Assembly: GCA_025506515.1 (NCBI GenBank)
Contig: CM046454.1
Span: 67,767,003-67,831,002, forward strand
Origin: Flaveria trinervia
Taxonomy: Eukaryota; Streptophyta; Magnoliopsida; Asterales; Asteraceae
Length of the DNA: 64,000 bases
Direction of reading: 5' to 3'
Shown: in pieces, positions 23,075-33,505 of the stretch
How the letters are laid out: the number at the start of each line of letters is the position of its first letter
How positions within the stretch are numbered: the stretch's first letter is position 1
Program-made: the position numbers and the translations under genes
The notes under the pieces: model-generated
The model's input: only the letters and a program-made list of their open reading frames with translations
Told to the model about the DNA's origin: nothing
The model's database searches: none

Positions 23075-23803
23075 AACCCAAACACCCAAAGTCTCTCCTA
23101 CATGCATGCACAAATGTACTGAAGTAGAATGCTTCGGAAGTTTCACACCAGCAACAGAAAATATTCTAAGTGTGAAATCTTCTGAAGCCAAGACTAATAT
23201 CTTCCGAAGCCAAAGATGAAGTCTTCCGAAGCTTCAAAGACAAAGTCTTTCGAAGCCAACACTAGAAGCCAGATTTCTTTCGAAGAATTTTTGAATACAT
23301 TCTTTCTCTGATGTACCTTTTGCATAAAGTTGGACCCCTTTCCGCTGCAACTCTGATCAGACACTAAGTTTACATAAGTTGGTGAACGGTCCATATTTTT
23401 GGTAACTGTACATTGAGGTCTTCAGTCTATAACTTTCTACTTTATGTACTTTATCCTTTTTGTAATATATTAAGTTGTGAGTTATGGCATGTCATAGTCA
23501 CTAGTCAAAAGGCAATCTGCCTTTTGACTCTACATTTGATTTTGTAGTTGTCTAGTCAATTGTATCCAGCTGGCCTTCGAAGTATGGCCGGTTGTAGGAT
23601 GTAGTATATGTATCTCAAGTACTTGTAACTTTCTGATATGCTTTTGTAAGATTTGTAATAGAACTTGAGAAACAATATACACATTCTTGAAAACCAATCC
23701 CTTGTGTGTTTGCTATCTTGTTCTGTCTCATATTTGCTTGTGTTCTTAGCATCTTTACTTGTGTTGTTGTGTTGTAAGTGCATACCCATCAATGGTCTTG
23801 CAA
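23049..23803 (+). repeat. X1 3' LTR
   Basis: It starts TGTAAGG and, by comparison with the solo X LTR, ends GGTCTTGCA at 23803. It carries CTTCGGAAG, CTTCTGAAGCC, CTTCCGAAGCC, CTTCCGAAGC and CTTTCGAAGCC between 23130 and 23290, the symmetric motif of family X. An A/T-rich promoter-like stretch follows but I cannot assign a TATA box. The next five bases, ACACA, could be a target-site copy; the partner end is not in the window. Confidence 0.75.
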
Positions 23804-24508
23804 CACAAAAACACACCATTGAGTTTGCTTGATTCAATCAATACAACGTGTTAGGTTGTCTCATTTGTAATCGATTATGTAATTTGGGTAACGGTTATCA
23901 TCAAGCTTTCAACTTTTTCATGAATCTTGATTATACACAAACCTAAATTCATCCATTCAATCGTATAATTGTTTTAGATGAAGTTAAACATTGTTAAAAA
24001 GTTTTCCAAAGTGGGCTTTAGTTATCCGTTATGGGCATTACTCATCCACTTTGGTTTTTAGTCATCCGCTATGGACATTAGTCCTCCGTTATGGACTTTG
24101 GTTGTCCGTATAAGAGGTAATTCGTGTTGTGCTTGAATAGTACTAAGTTAGATTGTTATATGCGGTTGTTTAAAGGTTTTTATATTATGACCCTTATATG
24201 GGGATATTGCTATGAATGAAGTATATGTTTCATGATATGTGATGTAAATGATAAGGACACCATATAATTGTTAACTATGATGAAAGTGGAACATAAAAAA
24301 ATGAAAGAATGATAGTGAAACCTAATGAATATTACATGTGGGACCCTTGTGATGATGAAAAGCCTTGCCAGAAAAATAAGGAGATTAACATGATTATGTT
24401 AATGTGTGGTTGATTTCAGTATGAAGGATGTCATTTACCCCAATACTATAGCCATCTTAGTGCATAATCTATGGAGCCTTTTTTATAAGCATCGGTACAG
24501 TACCAACT
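23804..24508. other. Unclassified, A/T-rich, gene-free DNA (left of solo LTR)
   Basis: No coding potential. At 24010-24115 a degenerate repeat of about 25 bp recurs with the words ATCCGTTATGG, ATCCGCTATGG and CTCCGTTATGG. The sequence continues at 26059 beyond the inserted solo X LTR. The combined stretch could be an old LTR-like sequence, because a primer-site-like TTGGTACCAGAG follows at 26563, but I cannot place its ends. Confidence 0.4.
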
Positions 24509-26053
24509 TGTAAGGTTTATGTAAAGACTAATGCACCTAAAATATCTAAAGTCTTCCTGCTTGCATACACTAAAGTATAGAAGTAGAAATGCTTCGGAAG
24601 TTTTACACCATATGCTAGAAAATACTCTAAGTGTACTATCTTCTTAAGCCAAGACCAACATCTTCCAAAGCTTAAAGTGAAGTCTTTCGAAACTTCAAAG
24701 ACAAAGTCTTCTAAAGCTAAGAAGTGAAGACAGATTAGCTTCAGAAGACTTTTGAATACAAGCTATATCTGATGTATTGTACCATAAAGTTGGACAACTT
24801 TCCGTTGCAACACTTTTTGTAGGGACCTGGTATTTGAATGAAATACCTGGAGATTAGCGTGTAAACCAGATCAAATAGTGTGGAATCCTATTTGATTGGC
24901 GATCCAACCAGTGAGAACACACGAAGAATCATCAGGAATTGAAACTAACATTAGAAATCGATTGGAATCGATCTAATGTGTTCTGTGAACTTGGAGAACG
25001 AATTGGGAGGCTTCTGGACGGCTAGGGTACGTCTGGAATCATAATTAATCGAGAGTCGCTATTTTTCACGAATTTGGTTGTATTTATAGGTTAGTATTAT
25101 TCAATCGTGCGACTGAACCATTAGTATGGTTCAGTCGTGCGATTGAACCATGCGTTGTTTCATCCGCACGACTGAGTGTTCAGTCGTGCGACCGAGCCAA
25201 TCTTATGTGACGATCATATGACTAATCCAGTCACCCGGTTCAGTCGTGCGACTGAGTCATTCGTATGAAGTTGTTCATGCTTATGGTCCATTCGCATGGG
25301 CCATTCGCATGAGAACTTCATTATGTTAAGTTTGAATGTATTAATTAGTAAACATTATATGTAAACATTCAACCAATCACTAACCTAATTAAATAATTTT
25401 ATATCAACTCATTAATGAAATATTAATCATTACAAATCACAATCAACCAATACCATTTCATTAATCATATCAAATTACACCAGAATTAGATAAACAAGAT
25501 CTATTATATTTCATATCATGATCTAGGGACATACATGTATCAACACTTTTGACTCACCAACTTTCATAAGTTGGTGAAAAGGTCCATGCTTTTGGTAAAC
25601 TATACATTGAGCTCTTGATTCTGTGATTTCTATTTATGTACTTTTATCCTTTTTGTAATATATTAGGATGTGAGTTATGGCATGTCATAGACACTAGTCA
25701 AAAGACAATCTGACTTTTGACTTTACATTTGATTTTGTTGTCTAGTTCAAATGTTTCGAGCTGGCTATCAAAGTATGGCCAGCTATAGGATGTAGTATAA
25801 AGTATCTCAGGTCCTTGTAACTTTATATGTATGCTGTAACACTTGTAAAAGAATTTGAAAGCAATATATAACATTCTTGAAAATCATTTACTTGTGTTTT
25901 TGTTCTTGGTCCTATTTCATATTTTACATGTGTTTTACGTATCATCCGTGTGTCTTACTAGTTTCCTATTTGATCTGTTACGTGTTCTAAAATCACTCAC
26001 CTCATTGTGTGCTTGTGTTGTAAGTGATCATAACCCTCCTAAACGGTCTTGCA
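24509..26053 (+). repeat. Solo LTR of family X with CAACT target duplication
   Basis: Starts TGTAAGGTTTATG and ends GGTCTTGCA. Perfect five-base duplications CAACT flank it (24504-24508 and 26054-26058), and no internal element sequence is attached, so it is a solo LTR left by LTR-LTR recombination. It carries the X motifs (CTTCGGAAG, CTTCCAAAGC, CTTTCGAAAC). Its own length without the nested Y LTR is about 810 bp. The TSD also fixes the LTR 3' end used for X1. Confidence 0.88.
24818..25545 (-). repeat. Solo LTR of family Y nested in the solo X LTR, CTTTT duplication
   Basis: On the minus strand it runs from TGTTGATACATG to CCCTACA. Perfect CTTTT duplications lie at 24813-24817 and 25546-25550. 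It aligns along its length with the Y 3' LTR (48589-48610 plus 60388-61101). It contains palindromic Y motifs such as TTCAATCGTGCGACTGAA (25100-25117) and TTCAGTCGTGCGACTGA (25239-25255). Because it is uninterrupted at the site where Z3 entered the other Y LTR, it shows the empty site. Confidence 0.92.
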
Positions 26054-26058
26054 CAACT

Positions 26059-26935
26059 TAGTGCATAATGATAGGGGTTTAACACATGGCATAGATCTAT
26101 TTAATGAAAGATAACGAAAGAAAGATAATGATTATTTTAATGAGACGTTATTAGTTAATTTGACTGTTAAGTAAGATGGATGTGTGATAATTAAAAGAAG
26201 TTTTCAAAGGTGTATATTTTTCATATTATTATAAAACTAGAATTAACTCAGAAACATTGGCCTTATATGCATATAAGTTAGCAGGTAATGAAGTTTAATG
26301 GGATGGAACAAGAATGGAGCTACTTGTCATTTAAAGACTGACATCCACATTTTTTGGCATAAATGATGCTTTTGTCATGTAATACAACCACAATGTTTTG
26401 AGTCTAATGACAACAATGCATTTCTTGGCAAAAAATATTATTATTAATGCATGAAGTGATTTTTTTAGAATTCTGTGCAATGATTTCACATATCGACATG
26501 TTTTTATGCATTGTGCTATGAGTGACCAACTGTGGGGTTTCCGAGGATCGAGGCCTTATAAGTTGGTACCAGAGTCAAAGTTTACGATAATTAGGTAAAT
26601 TTATTTTCATAACCTAAACTTAAACTGAAAATGGGATCAAATAAAGGAATACTAGCACAAGTAGCTACATGCCATCAAGTAAGTTTTTCATAAAAACAAG
26701 TACTATATACTTGTGTTGCACGAATTTATATGCATAGTAGATTTGAATACTAATATGCGTTAGGATAGTGAGTTTCTAGGACATAGGGGTAAGGTAAGTA
26801 TTTAATCACACTTGGCCTCTATAATTAAGGACTTATTAAACCTACCATGATTTGAATTATTATCTTGAATGACCTTGTTGGGGCTTGAATCTTATAAGAG
26901 ATAAGATTTGACATGTAAAAAGTTGAGATTGGTAG
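26059..26935. other. Unclassified, gene-free DNA (right of solo LTR)
   Basis: No coding frame that I can recognise. TTGGTACCAGAG at 26563-26574 resembles a tRNA-Met primer site, preceded by CCGAGGATCGAGGCC, so an old LTR end may lie near 26560. Short A/T-rich runs are common. The start of the X2 gag remnant lies somewhere before 26940. Confidence 0.35.
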
Positions 26936-26939
26936 AAAG

Positions 26940-27597
26940 TTGAGATTGATCAGAAAGTTATGATAGCACTTCAAAATGCTTTGCCAAACTCCATATTCAG
27001 AGGCTTCAAGAAGTGAAAAATAGCTAAAGAACTATAGGATGCACTGAAGCTGATGTATGAGAGGTCAACTGAAGCCAAGATGAACCAGAAAGAATTCCTG
27101 AAGCAGTAGTTTGAGAACTTCACCTACAAAACAGGTGAAAGCATGACTAAACAATACTTCAGGTGTGTTGAGATTGTGGACACTCTAATGGATGTTGGAG
27201 TGACTCTTGAGAACTGTGTAGTCTCATGGCAATGCAAGAAGCAATCTTATGTCTCTACATCAACTGCTAAAGTTGAATACATTGCTGCTACAAGCTGTTG
27301 TGCTCAAGTGCTTTGGATTCAGTATCAGATGCTAGATTATGGATTCAATTTCAAGGAGACTCCTATCCATATAGACAACAGCAGTGCTATCTCCATCATA
27401 GAGAATCCTGTGTAGTACTCAAGGACAAAACACATCAATATGAGATATCATTTGATTAGAGATAAGTTTGAGAGGGGATTAATCAAACTTGTCAAAGTTA
27501 ACACAAATGAACAATATGTTGATTTGTTCACAAAATCTTTTGAATAACAAAGATTTAAATATCTTGTTTTAGCTATTAGGATGATTAACCTTAAGTA
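26940..27597 (+). pseudogene. X2 gag::RNase H fusion remnant
   Basis: The first part is copia gag (UBN2 type): VMIALQNALPNSIFRGF, then LMYERSTEAKMNQKEFLKQ and FENFTYKTGESMTKQYFR, with stops at about 27030 and 27107. At about 27212 it passes without a frame change into RNase H: CVVSWQCKKQSYVSTSTAKV, then EYIAATSCCAQVLWIQYQM and IHIDNSSAISIIENPV. A stop at 27413-27415 is followed by more RNase H (SRTKHINMRYHLIRDKF, VDLFTKSFE). About 3.5 kb of protease, integrase and RT seen in other families is absent. Whether the deletion arose in the genome or in reverse transcription cannot be told. Confidence 0.8.
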
Positions 27598-28291
27598 GCT
27601 TTTCTTAAAACATAATTGTATTATTTCTAAAAATGTATTTCAAAAGTTGTCTATTTTATCACCTTCATAAGCCCTAGTTTACTCTAGAAGGAAAAGTCTT
27701 TTTAAAAGACATTCCTTAGATTTTTGAAAATTTTGATCTTCTATCTTTTAGAAGATATGTATTTACCTTCAGAATAAATTTAAGTCTTCAAAACAAACAA
27801 CTACTTAACAAAATTTACATTTAGAAGAAATTTCTGAAATATCTTCCGAAGCTTAACTTACTCTTAAATACTAGTATGTTTTAAAGAGTAATTTTCTTCC
27901 AAAAGCAATTAACTCTCGGAAGTTTTATCAAAATTTTCAAGTGTTAATCTCTTCTTAATCAAAATTTTCTAAACTCTTTGGAAAGTTTTCCGAAGCCATT
28001 TTGGCTTCAGAAGCTTTTCATCAAAACTTCCGAACTAAAATTACCTTCGGAAGATTTTAGACGTCCAAGAAAACTACCTTTTGGGCAAAAGAAAATTGGT
28101 TTTTAAAGGTTGGACCGACATCTGCATTTCAAAGTTTATCCTCTTTCATTAACTTTGTCTCAGATCCATTTCATATATATACCCAATGGTTTCCCATCTT
28201 TCACTCTCTTCTTCCTATGTACCTTTGCCAACCTAAATACACCTGGAAACCACCTTTGTTCTTCATTTCCTTCACTCTTAAGTTTTCTCAA
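27598..28291 (+). promoter_or_regulatory. X2 pol-aORF spacer with CTTCCGAAG motifs and TATA-like box
   Basis: Non-coding. It carries the family X motif repeatedly: CTTCCGAAGC near 27843, CTCGGAAG, TTCCGAAGCC at 27988-27997 with its partner TGGCTTC at 28002-28008 (hairpin), and CTTCGGAAG near 28042. TATATATACCC at 28174-28184 lies 118 bp upstream of the aORF ATG. Layout matches the Z spacers, so I infer an internal promoter. Confidence 0.5.
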
Positions 28292-31200
28292 ATGGCCAAC
28301 CTAAATCACAGAAACGACCCTGATTTCTCCATGCAGCTTCATATGCAACATAATCAGGTTGCTCTGATAAACTCTGAGAAAGATCCTAGATTCTTAGAAG
28401 TTTTTTGTTTCCTGGCTCTATCAAACTACTTCACCTCCCTAACTATTGATCCTACTCCCTATGAGAATCATCTGCTTGAGTTCTGGAAGACTTGTCAAGA
28501 GGTCATCCTAGATGGAGAGAAAACATTGTCTGCTACATTGCAGGGGAGAACAATCTTCATCACTCTAGTCATCATCAACAATCTTCTTCCGCTGGATAAT
28601 GAAAAAGGTGAATTATTCTTCCCAAAGAAAGCTATCAACTACATCTTTCAGTAGATGGGTTATTAAAGAGATTTCTTTGTAAAAACCTTCAGGAAAGGGA
28701 AGGTCTCGTCCTAGTGGAAGTACTTACTACAGGTGGTTACTCACAGCTTGTCCAACAAGCATGAGGGGTGGGACCAGATTTGTGAGGATCTCTCCTTCAT
28801 AGTGCATGGAATGGTTCAAGGGGTCACGTTCAGGTCCTTTCAATTTGTCTATATAAATTTACTTGCAAACTTGGACTCCTTAGAGTATTATATGTTTCCT
28901 AGATATGTTCAATACATTCTTAATTGTGAACCGGGCTCACAAATGAGGGAAATAGGTAATATTCTTAAATTGGGAGAGATGAAGCCTAGTATCTTTAAAA
29001 TCATAAAGAAGACAATTGTTGGCTTCTCTGGGGTAGAAACAGCATTTGTCCCCAAATTGTTAGAGCTTATTGCTCGAGGTGACAACGTAGCAACACAAGC
29101 TAGGGTTGAACCCATACCTTCTACCTCTCAACCACCCAAACAACCTCAAATCACCTCACCTACCAAAGAAATTCCAAACGAATCCCTGCACTAGCTATTC
29201 AGCTTGTGTATGCCCCCATATCACTATCCATACAGGAGGAAGTGGACACTAGAGCTCCCATTTCTCCTGAGAAGCAAACCACTCCCATCTTATCAAGAAT
29301 AAATGTTGAGGTTCCTCATGCTCAGCCTGATAAGCTCATTAGCCTAACAGCCTTAAGCCTTCAATCTGAGTTTCAACACTCAAGTGAATAACCTTCATGG
29401 GAAAGTTCTATCCCCAGCCTTTAGATCTCAACCAACCAAATTCTAACCTTGAATTCTATGATGATGAAGAGATAGGATTCAAGGGTACCATGAGTCACTC
29501 TACTCCTCCCCTACTTAAAAAGAGATGAGTGCTCCTGCCTTTTCCCTGTCTAGCCCACATCATCCACCTACCATTAAGATGGATCTCCCTGAACCCGTTC
29601 AGGAGGTCCATATGGAAAAGGCACTCACTTCTGCAAGTGATTAAATCATTAACACCTCTACCATGGCAACTCAGCCCATTAACACTCCACTTGAAGCTGT
29701 CAGTGAGCAGAGAAAATCCAGCAACCAAGAACCAGATGCTAGTGATGAGAGTGAGGACTTTGGTCCAATTTCTTATCCCCCAATGATTCTTTCGATTAAG
29801 ATAAGGGAATCTGAGACTAAAGGTGTAAAAACTGTCAAAACATGCACCTATCTAGTCTTTAAGGTTAGTCACTTGAAATTTCAGGTGACCACCTTACAAA
29901 TAGAGTTAATGATCAGGAACTTAAGATATCTTATCTTAAGGAACAACTAGCTGAGAGACCTATAAGGAAAGCTCATTCAGGAACACAAGAACCTATGGAT
30001 GTGATTGAACTAACTCCTAGCTCACCTATGCAAGAAGGTGATGCTACCACAAAGGGGGAGAAAGTCATAGCAAGCATAGAACCTAGGAGTTCTTCACAGA
30101 GTATGAACATTGAGGACTCATCATCCTCACTTGCAATTTTCCCTACCCGGCAAATTCCTCAAGTTCACTTTGATATGGACTCTTTAGATTCTCTCATTCA
30201 GAGTCTCTTTAAGGAAGGTATTCCAAGGGCTATGTCATACCCACCACAAGGAACTTGAAACTACATAATTGGGTGGAGATATGATGCTAATAGAGAAACC
30301 ACATTCTTCAAAGAGTTCAAGAGCAACAAAAGGTCTTCAATTTTCAGACCTTGAACTACTATGACGGTCTTGACCTAATCAACATGCAGCTATTAATCCA
30401 AGCCAATCTAGGAAAGCTGGTAGCCTAGCTCGAAAGATTCAAGACAGAATTACTGAAGTGTTTAACCAAAGAAAAAGACAAAGGCAATTAGGTAATATCA
30501 TTGGTCAACTGAATGTTGAGGCAAACCCTAAGATTAGCTTCAAAGGGAAAACCTTGACTAAAGGCCCAACTATATAGCCTGAGATTCTTGTCACACCTAC
30601 AACCACTTCAGCAATTCATCCCCTTAGTGACATACCTACTGGTGAAGGTGTATCACAACCTCTCTCTGGCCACAGCATTGATTTTACTCCAAGCAATAAA
30701 GGCCAAAGCTCTTTCCATCCTAAGTAACAAAGGTCTGTGAGTGACAAAGGGAAAAGGAAAATGACTCCTGAGGAGATTGAGGAGGATGAGAGAGAGAGAG
30801 AGGAATAGGAAGCTAAGGGGAGATAGTTTCATTGGGTCTTCAGGATTCATGCAAGATGCAATCAGGGCTACCCCCAGACCAGATACTCAAAATGATGAGT
30901 TAAGGGCAATCAGGATTACTTACTTATAGACCAGGAACTATGACATTGATCAAATCATCTCCCTTCCCTTAGGGGAACTCAATGAACTGGCAGAGATGGA
31001 AATGTCTAGAGAGAGAAAGGAAGTAGAGTATACAAGATTGCTTTTTCAGATTAAGAAGAAAAAAGACTAAGAAGACTCTACAAACATGTTCATACTCTCT
31101 CTAGTTCAATAAAGCACTATGCAAGAGACTATGGCTACACAAGAACCTCAGGTGGATAAAGAAACTGATAGGCAAAATATGATCAACTACCTGAGTGCCA

Positions 31201-32165
31201 CAAGTCTTTATCAGGCAGCTGTACTTCTTCCCCTATCCTTTGAGTACATTGAGTTTGAGTATCTTAAACAACTTGAACTTCAATTACTCAAAAAACAAAA
31301 GTTTATAAAGAGAAAGATAAGGGAAGAAGCAGCTAAAGCAAGAGCCATCATCCATAATAGTCAAAAGAAGTCTGCTGATAGGCAGAGGATGATGAGCTTC
31401 TTGAAGCAGTATGGATTCTCCAAAAAGATACTTGGCCCTATGTCTCTATCCACCATGGATGAGCACATAAGGGTGATCAAGCAAAAGATTAAAAGAGGAG
31501 AGCTCATAGATTTACAGTCCATACCAAGTCAAGCCCCTCAAGAAGTGGAGGTTAAGATTGAACCATTTAAGACAACACAACCTGAACCTCTTGCTAAATC
31601 TCAGCAAGCTTCATCTTCTATTCCACAACAAGGTCAAACTCCCCATCCTTCTAAACCTATGAGGGAGGTAGACCCAACTAAGAAAGACAAGACTGAATCA
31701 CAAGGTGTTGCAGGCCAGTCTTCTTAGTTGAAAAGTTCTAAGAGAAGGAGAAGAAGAAGAAAGAATACAGGGGCATCCACCTCCAGACGTTAGGATGAGT
31801 CAGAACATCTTGAGGAAGTGCAACAAGAGTATGTTCAAACAAATCCTATTCAAACAACTCCTCTTGCATCTTGAATCAGAACATCTTGAGGAAGTGCAAC
31901 AAGAGTATGTTCAAACAAATCCTATTCAAACACTCCTCTTGCATCTTGAAAACCCATCTTGTCCTGGACTTACTCCACTTATCTAGAAAGATGGCATGTA
32001 ATCAGATATCATGGTGTTGAAGATGTCTATACATGGAAAGACATGTTCAATCTACCTCTACATGATCTCTGTAAGATGAAAAGTTACTATGAGAGTCTGA
32101 GTGATCCTGACAATCTGATGAAGAAGGGCATGGTCATTATCATAATCAGGACTGTCAACATCTAA
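28292..32165 (+). pseudogene. X2 aORF (broken)
   Basis: It starts MANLNHRNDPDFSMQLHMQH and continues with LLEFWKTCQEVILDGEKTL, a segment similar in layout to the W-x-N and I-T stretches of the Z N-domain. After two stops near 28655-28715 come EYYMFPRYVQYIL at about 28885, the counterpart of the YPRF motif, and VETAFVPKLLELIARG. A Pro/Ser-rich middle (29080-30300) includes a KGEKV segment on a polypurine run. The end contains a charged helix-prone block (31119-31727) with KKSADRQRMMSFLKQYGFSK and a C-terminal LERWHVIRYHGVEDVYTWKD. A 76-bp tandem duplication interrupts it at 31800-31950. Stop at 32163-32165. Function is unknown. Confidence 0.72.
31800..31950 (+). repeat. 76-bp direct tandem duplication in the X2 aORF
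   Basis: Copies at 31800-31875 and 31876-31950 differ by one missing base in the second copy (CAAACAACTCC versus CAAACACTCC). X1 has only one copy at this site. With 76 bp not divisible by three it shifts the frame. The near identity indicates a young event. Confidence 0.9.
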
Positions 32166-32185
32166 GATCTTCATATATTTTGGTA

Positions 32186-32278
32186 GCATCAGCCTAGGGG
32201 GAGTTTGTAAGGTTTATGTAAAGGCTGATGCACCTAAAACATCCAAAGTCTTCTTGCATGCATGCACTAAAGTTATAG
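32186..32278 (+). repeat. X2 polypurine tract, inverted repeat and truncated 3' LTR
   Basis: AGGGGGAGTT (32196-32205) precedes the LTR start TGTAAGG at 32206. A perfect 10-bp inverted repeat flanks it: GCATCAGCCT at 32186-32195 and AGGCTGATGC at 32222-32231. The LTR follows the X consensus to about 32278 and then changes to Y LTR sequence, so about 680 bp of the LTR are lost. Confidence 0.85.
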
Positions 32279-33011
32279 ATACATATGTACCTAGTTTATG
32301 AGCTTAATGTAAAATGTCTTTCATGTCTTACATATATGTAACAAAATGGGTATGAATGAAATATAATGTGGTTGTCATGCTTATAATGTTTAATATTTCA
32401 TTGTTTATTGTGTGTTAACACATATTGAACTAACTGTATAGGTTTGTGCTTGTTTACATAGTTCTTAGTCAATAATGGTTGAGAAACATGCTTAAACTTA
32501 ATCCTGTGAAGTTCTCATGCGAATGGACCATGCTAATGGACCATACGCATGAATAGTTTATGCTAATGAACCAGTCGCACGACTAGACCAGGAGACTGGA
32601 TCAGTCACAGGAGTGTAACATGAGATTGACTCAGTCACACGACTGGACCTTTAGTCGTGTGGATGGATCAACCGTATGCTTCAATCGCACCACTGAACCA
32701 TGCGAATGGTTCAGTCGCTGAACGGAAAAACCCTAACCTATAAATACCACTTAATTCGTGGAAAAATGGAACAATTCGAATCCTTACGCACTAAATCGTA
32801 CCCTAGCCGTCCAGAGACCCTAGAACACCTGTTTCAAGTTCATAGATCGCAGTAAATCATCCTACTATCGTTCTTAATGTTTAGTTTTATTCTTGGATTC
32901 ATTTTACTCGTGTTCTCAATGATTGGATCGCCAATCAAATAGGATTCCGCACTATTTGGTTTGGTACACACGTTAATCAGTTAGTACTCCATACCGAAAA
33001 CGGTCCTAAGA
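32279..33011 (+). repeat. Family Y 5' LTR (first bases lost)
   Basis: Homology to the Y LTR begins just after its TGTTG, at ATACATATGTACC, and ends CCTAAGA in place of CCTAACA at 33011. Y motifs such as CCAGTCGCACGACT and CAGTCACACGACTGGACC crowd 32560-32720. CTATAAATA is at 32738-32746. The start is fused to the truncated X2 LTR, so no target-site duplication remains. Confidence 0.78.
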
Positions 33012-33013
33012 AG

Positions 33014-33025
33014 TGGTATCAGAGC
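33014..33025 (+). promoter_or_regulatory. Primer-binding site (initiator Met tRNA type)
   Basis: TGGTATCAGAGC two bases after the LTR end matches the usual 3' end complement of plant initiator Met tRNA, the primer for minus-strand synthesis in most plant copia elements. Confidence 0.85.
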
Positions 33026-33505
33026 TTTGGCTCTTGATTTGCGTGTGATTCTATCAATTTTGATATAAAAATCACGTTTTTCACTCAAAAACGTAATCTT
33101 TTTGTGTCAAACAGTGTTTTCGACTTCTCCATGTCAAAAAGTTAAAGTTTTTCCGGCATACGACAATTAGGGTTAGTGAAAAAATCGTGTTTTTGCGTCA
33201 AAGTACCTAAAACATTGAATTTTCAAAAACCAGCAGCTCCAGTTGCATGATTGACTCAATCGCACGACTGAATCCATTCGCACCACTCAAACGCACGATT
33301 GGCTCAGTCGTCCATCCATTCGTACGACTGAAGATCATCATTCTCATTGCTCAACCGCACCTGTCCAATCGCCCGATTGAACCTTCTGCATTAGTTCAGT
33401 CGCACGATTGAACCAGCTGCATTGTTCAATCGCATGAATAGCCCAATCACACTTTTTCATTTGCACAAGTACAACCGTTTGTTCTAAAATCAAAAGTAAA
33501 TAGCA
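33026..33505 (+). other. Family Y leader (part A) with motif cluster
   Basis: Untranslated leader of about 480 bases before the gag ATG at 33506. The section 33240-33470 is packed with Y motifs (ATCGCACGACTGAA, GTCGCACGATTGAACC and variants). No open frame. The leader of part B (36547-36747) carries the same kind of cluster. Confidence 0.65.

Larger units (their letters stand above)
20361..23803 (+). mobile_element. X1: 3' half of a family X element
   Basis: Only the middle and end of an aORF, a polypurine tract and an LTR remain. The left edge, near 20361, joins W sequence. Homology to X2 starts at the CCCAGNCTTTAGA stretch, corresponding to X2 at about 29413. Orientation is plus. No pol of this copy is present. 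Confidence 0.75.
26936..32278 (+). mobile_element. X2: internally deleted family X copia element
   Basis: In order: a gag remnant, RNase H without protease, integrase or most of RT, a motif-rich spacer, a long aORF, a polypurine tract and the first 73 bases of a 3' LTR. The 3' LTR is cut where the Y LTR begins. No 5' LTR or primer site can be assigned with confidence. Confidence 0.75.

Noticed and set aside
24010..24115. A satellite array
   Set aside because: Only four degenerate units of about 25 bp are visible, too few to call more than a local repeat.
28292..32165. A host gene in place of a transposon ORF
   Set aside because: It sits between RNase H and a polypurine tract, is repeated in X1, and matches the layout of the Z and Y aORFs.
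33014..33025. tRNA gene
   Set aside because: Only the primer-binding complement of a tRNA 3' end is present; no cloverleaf.
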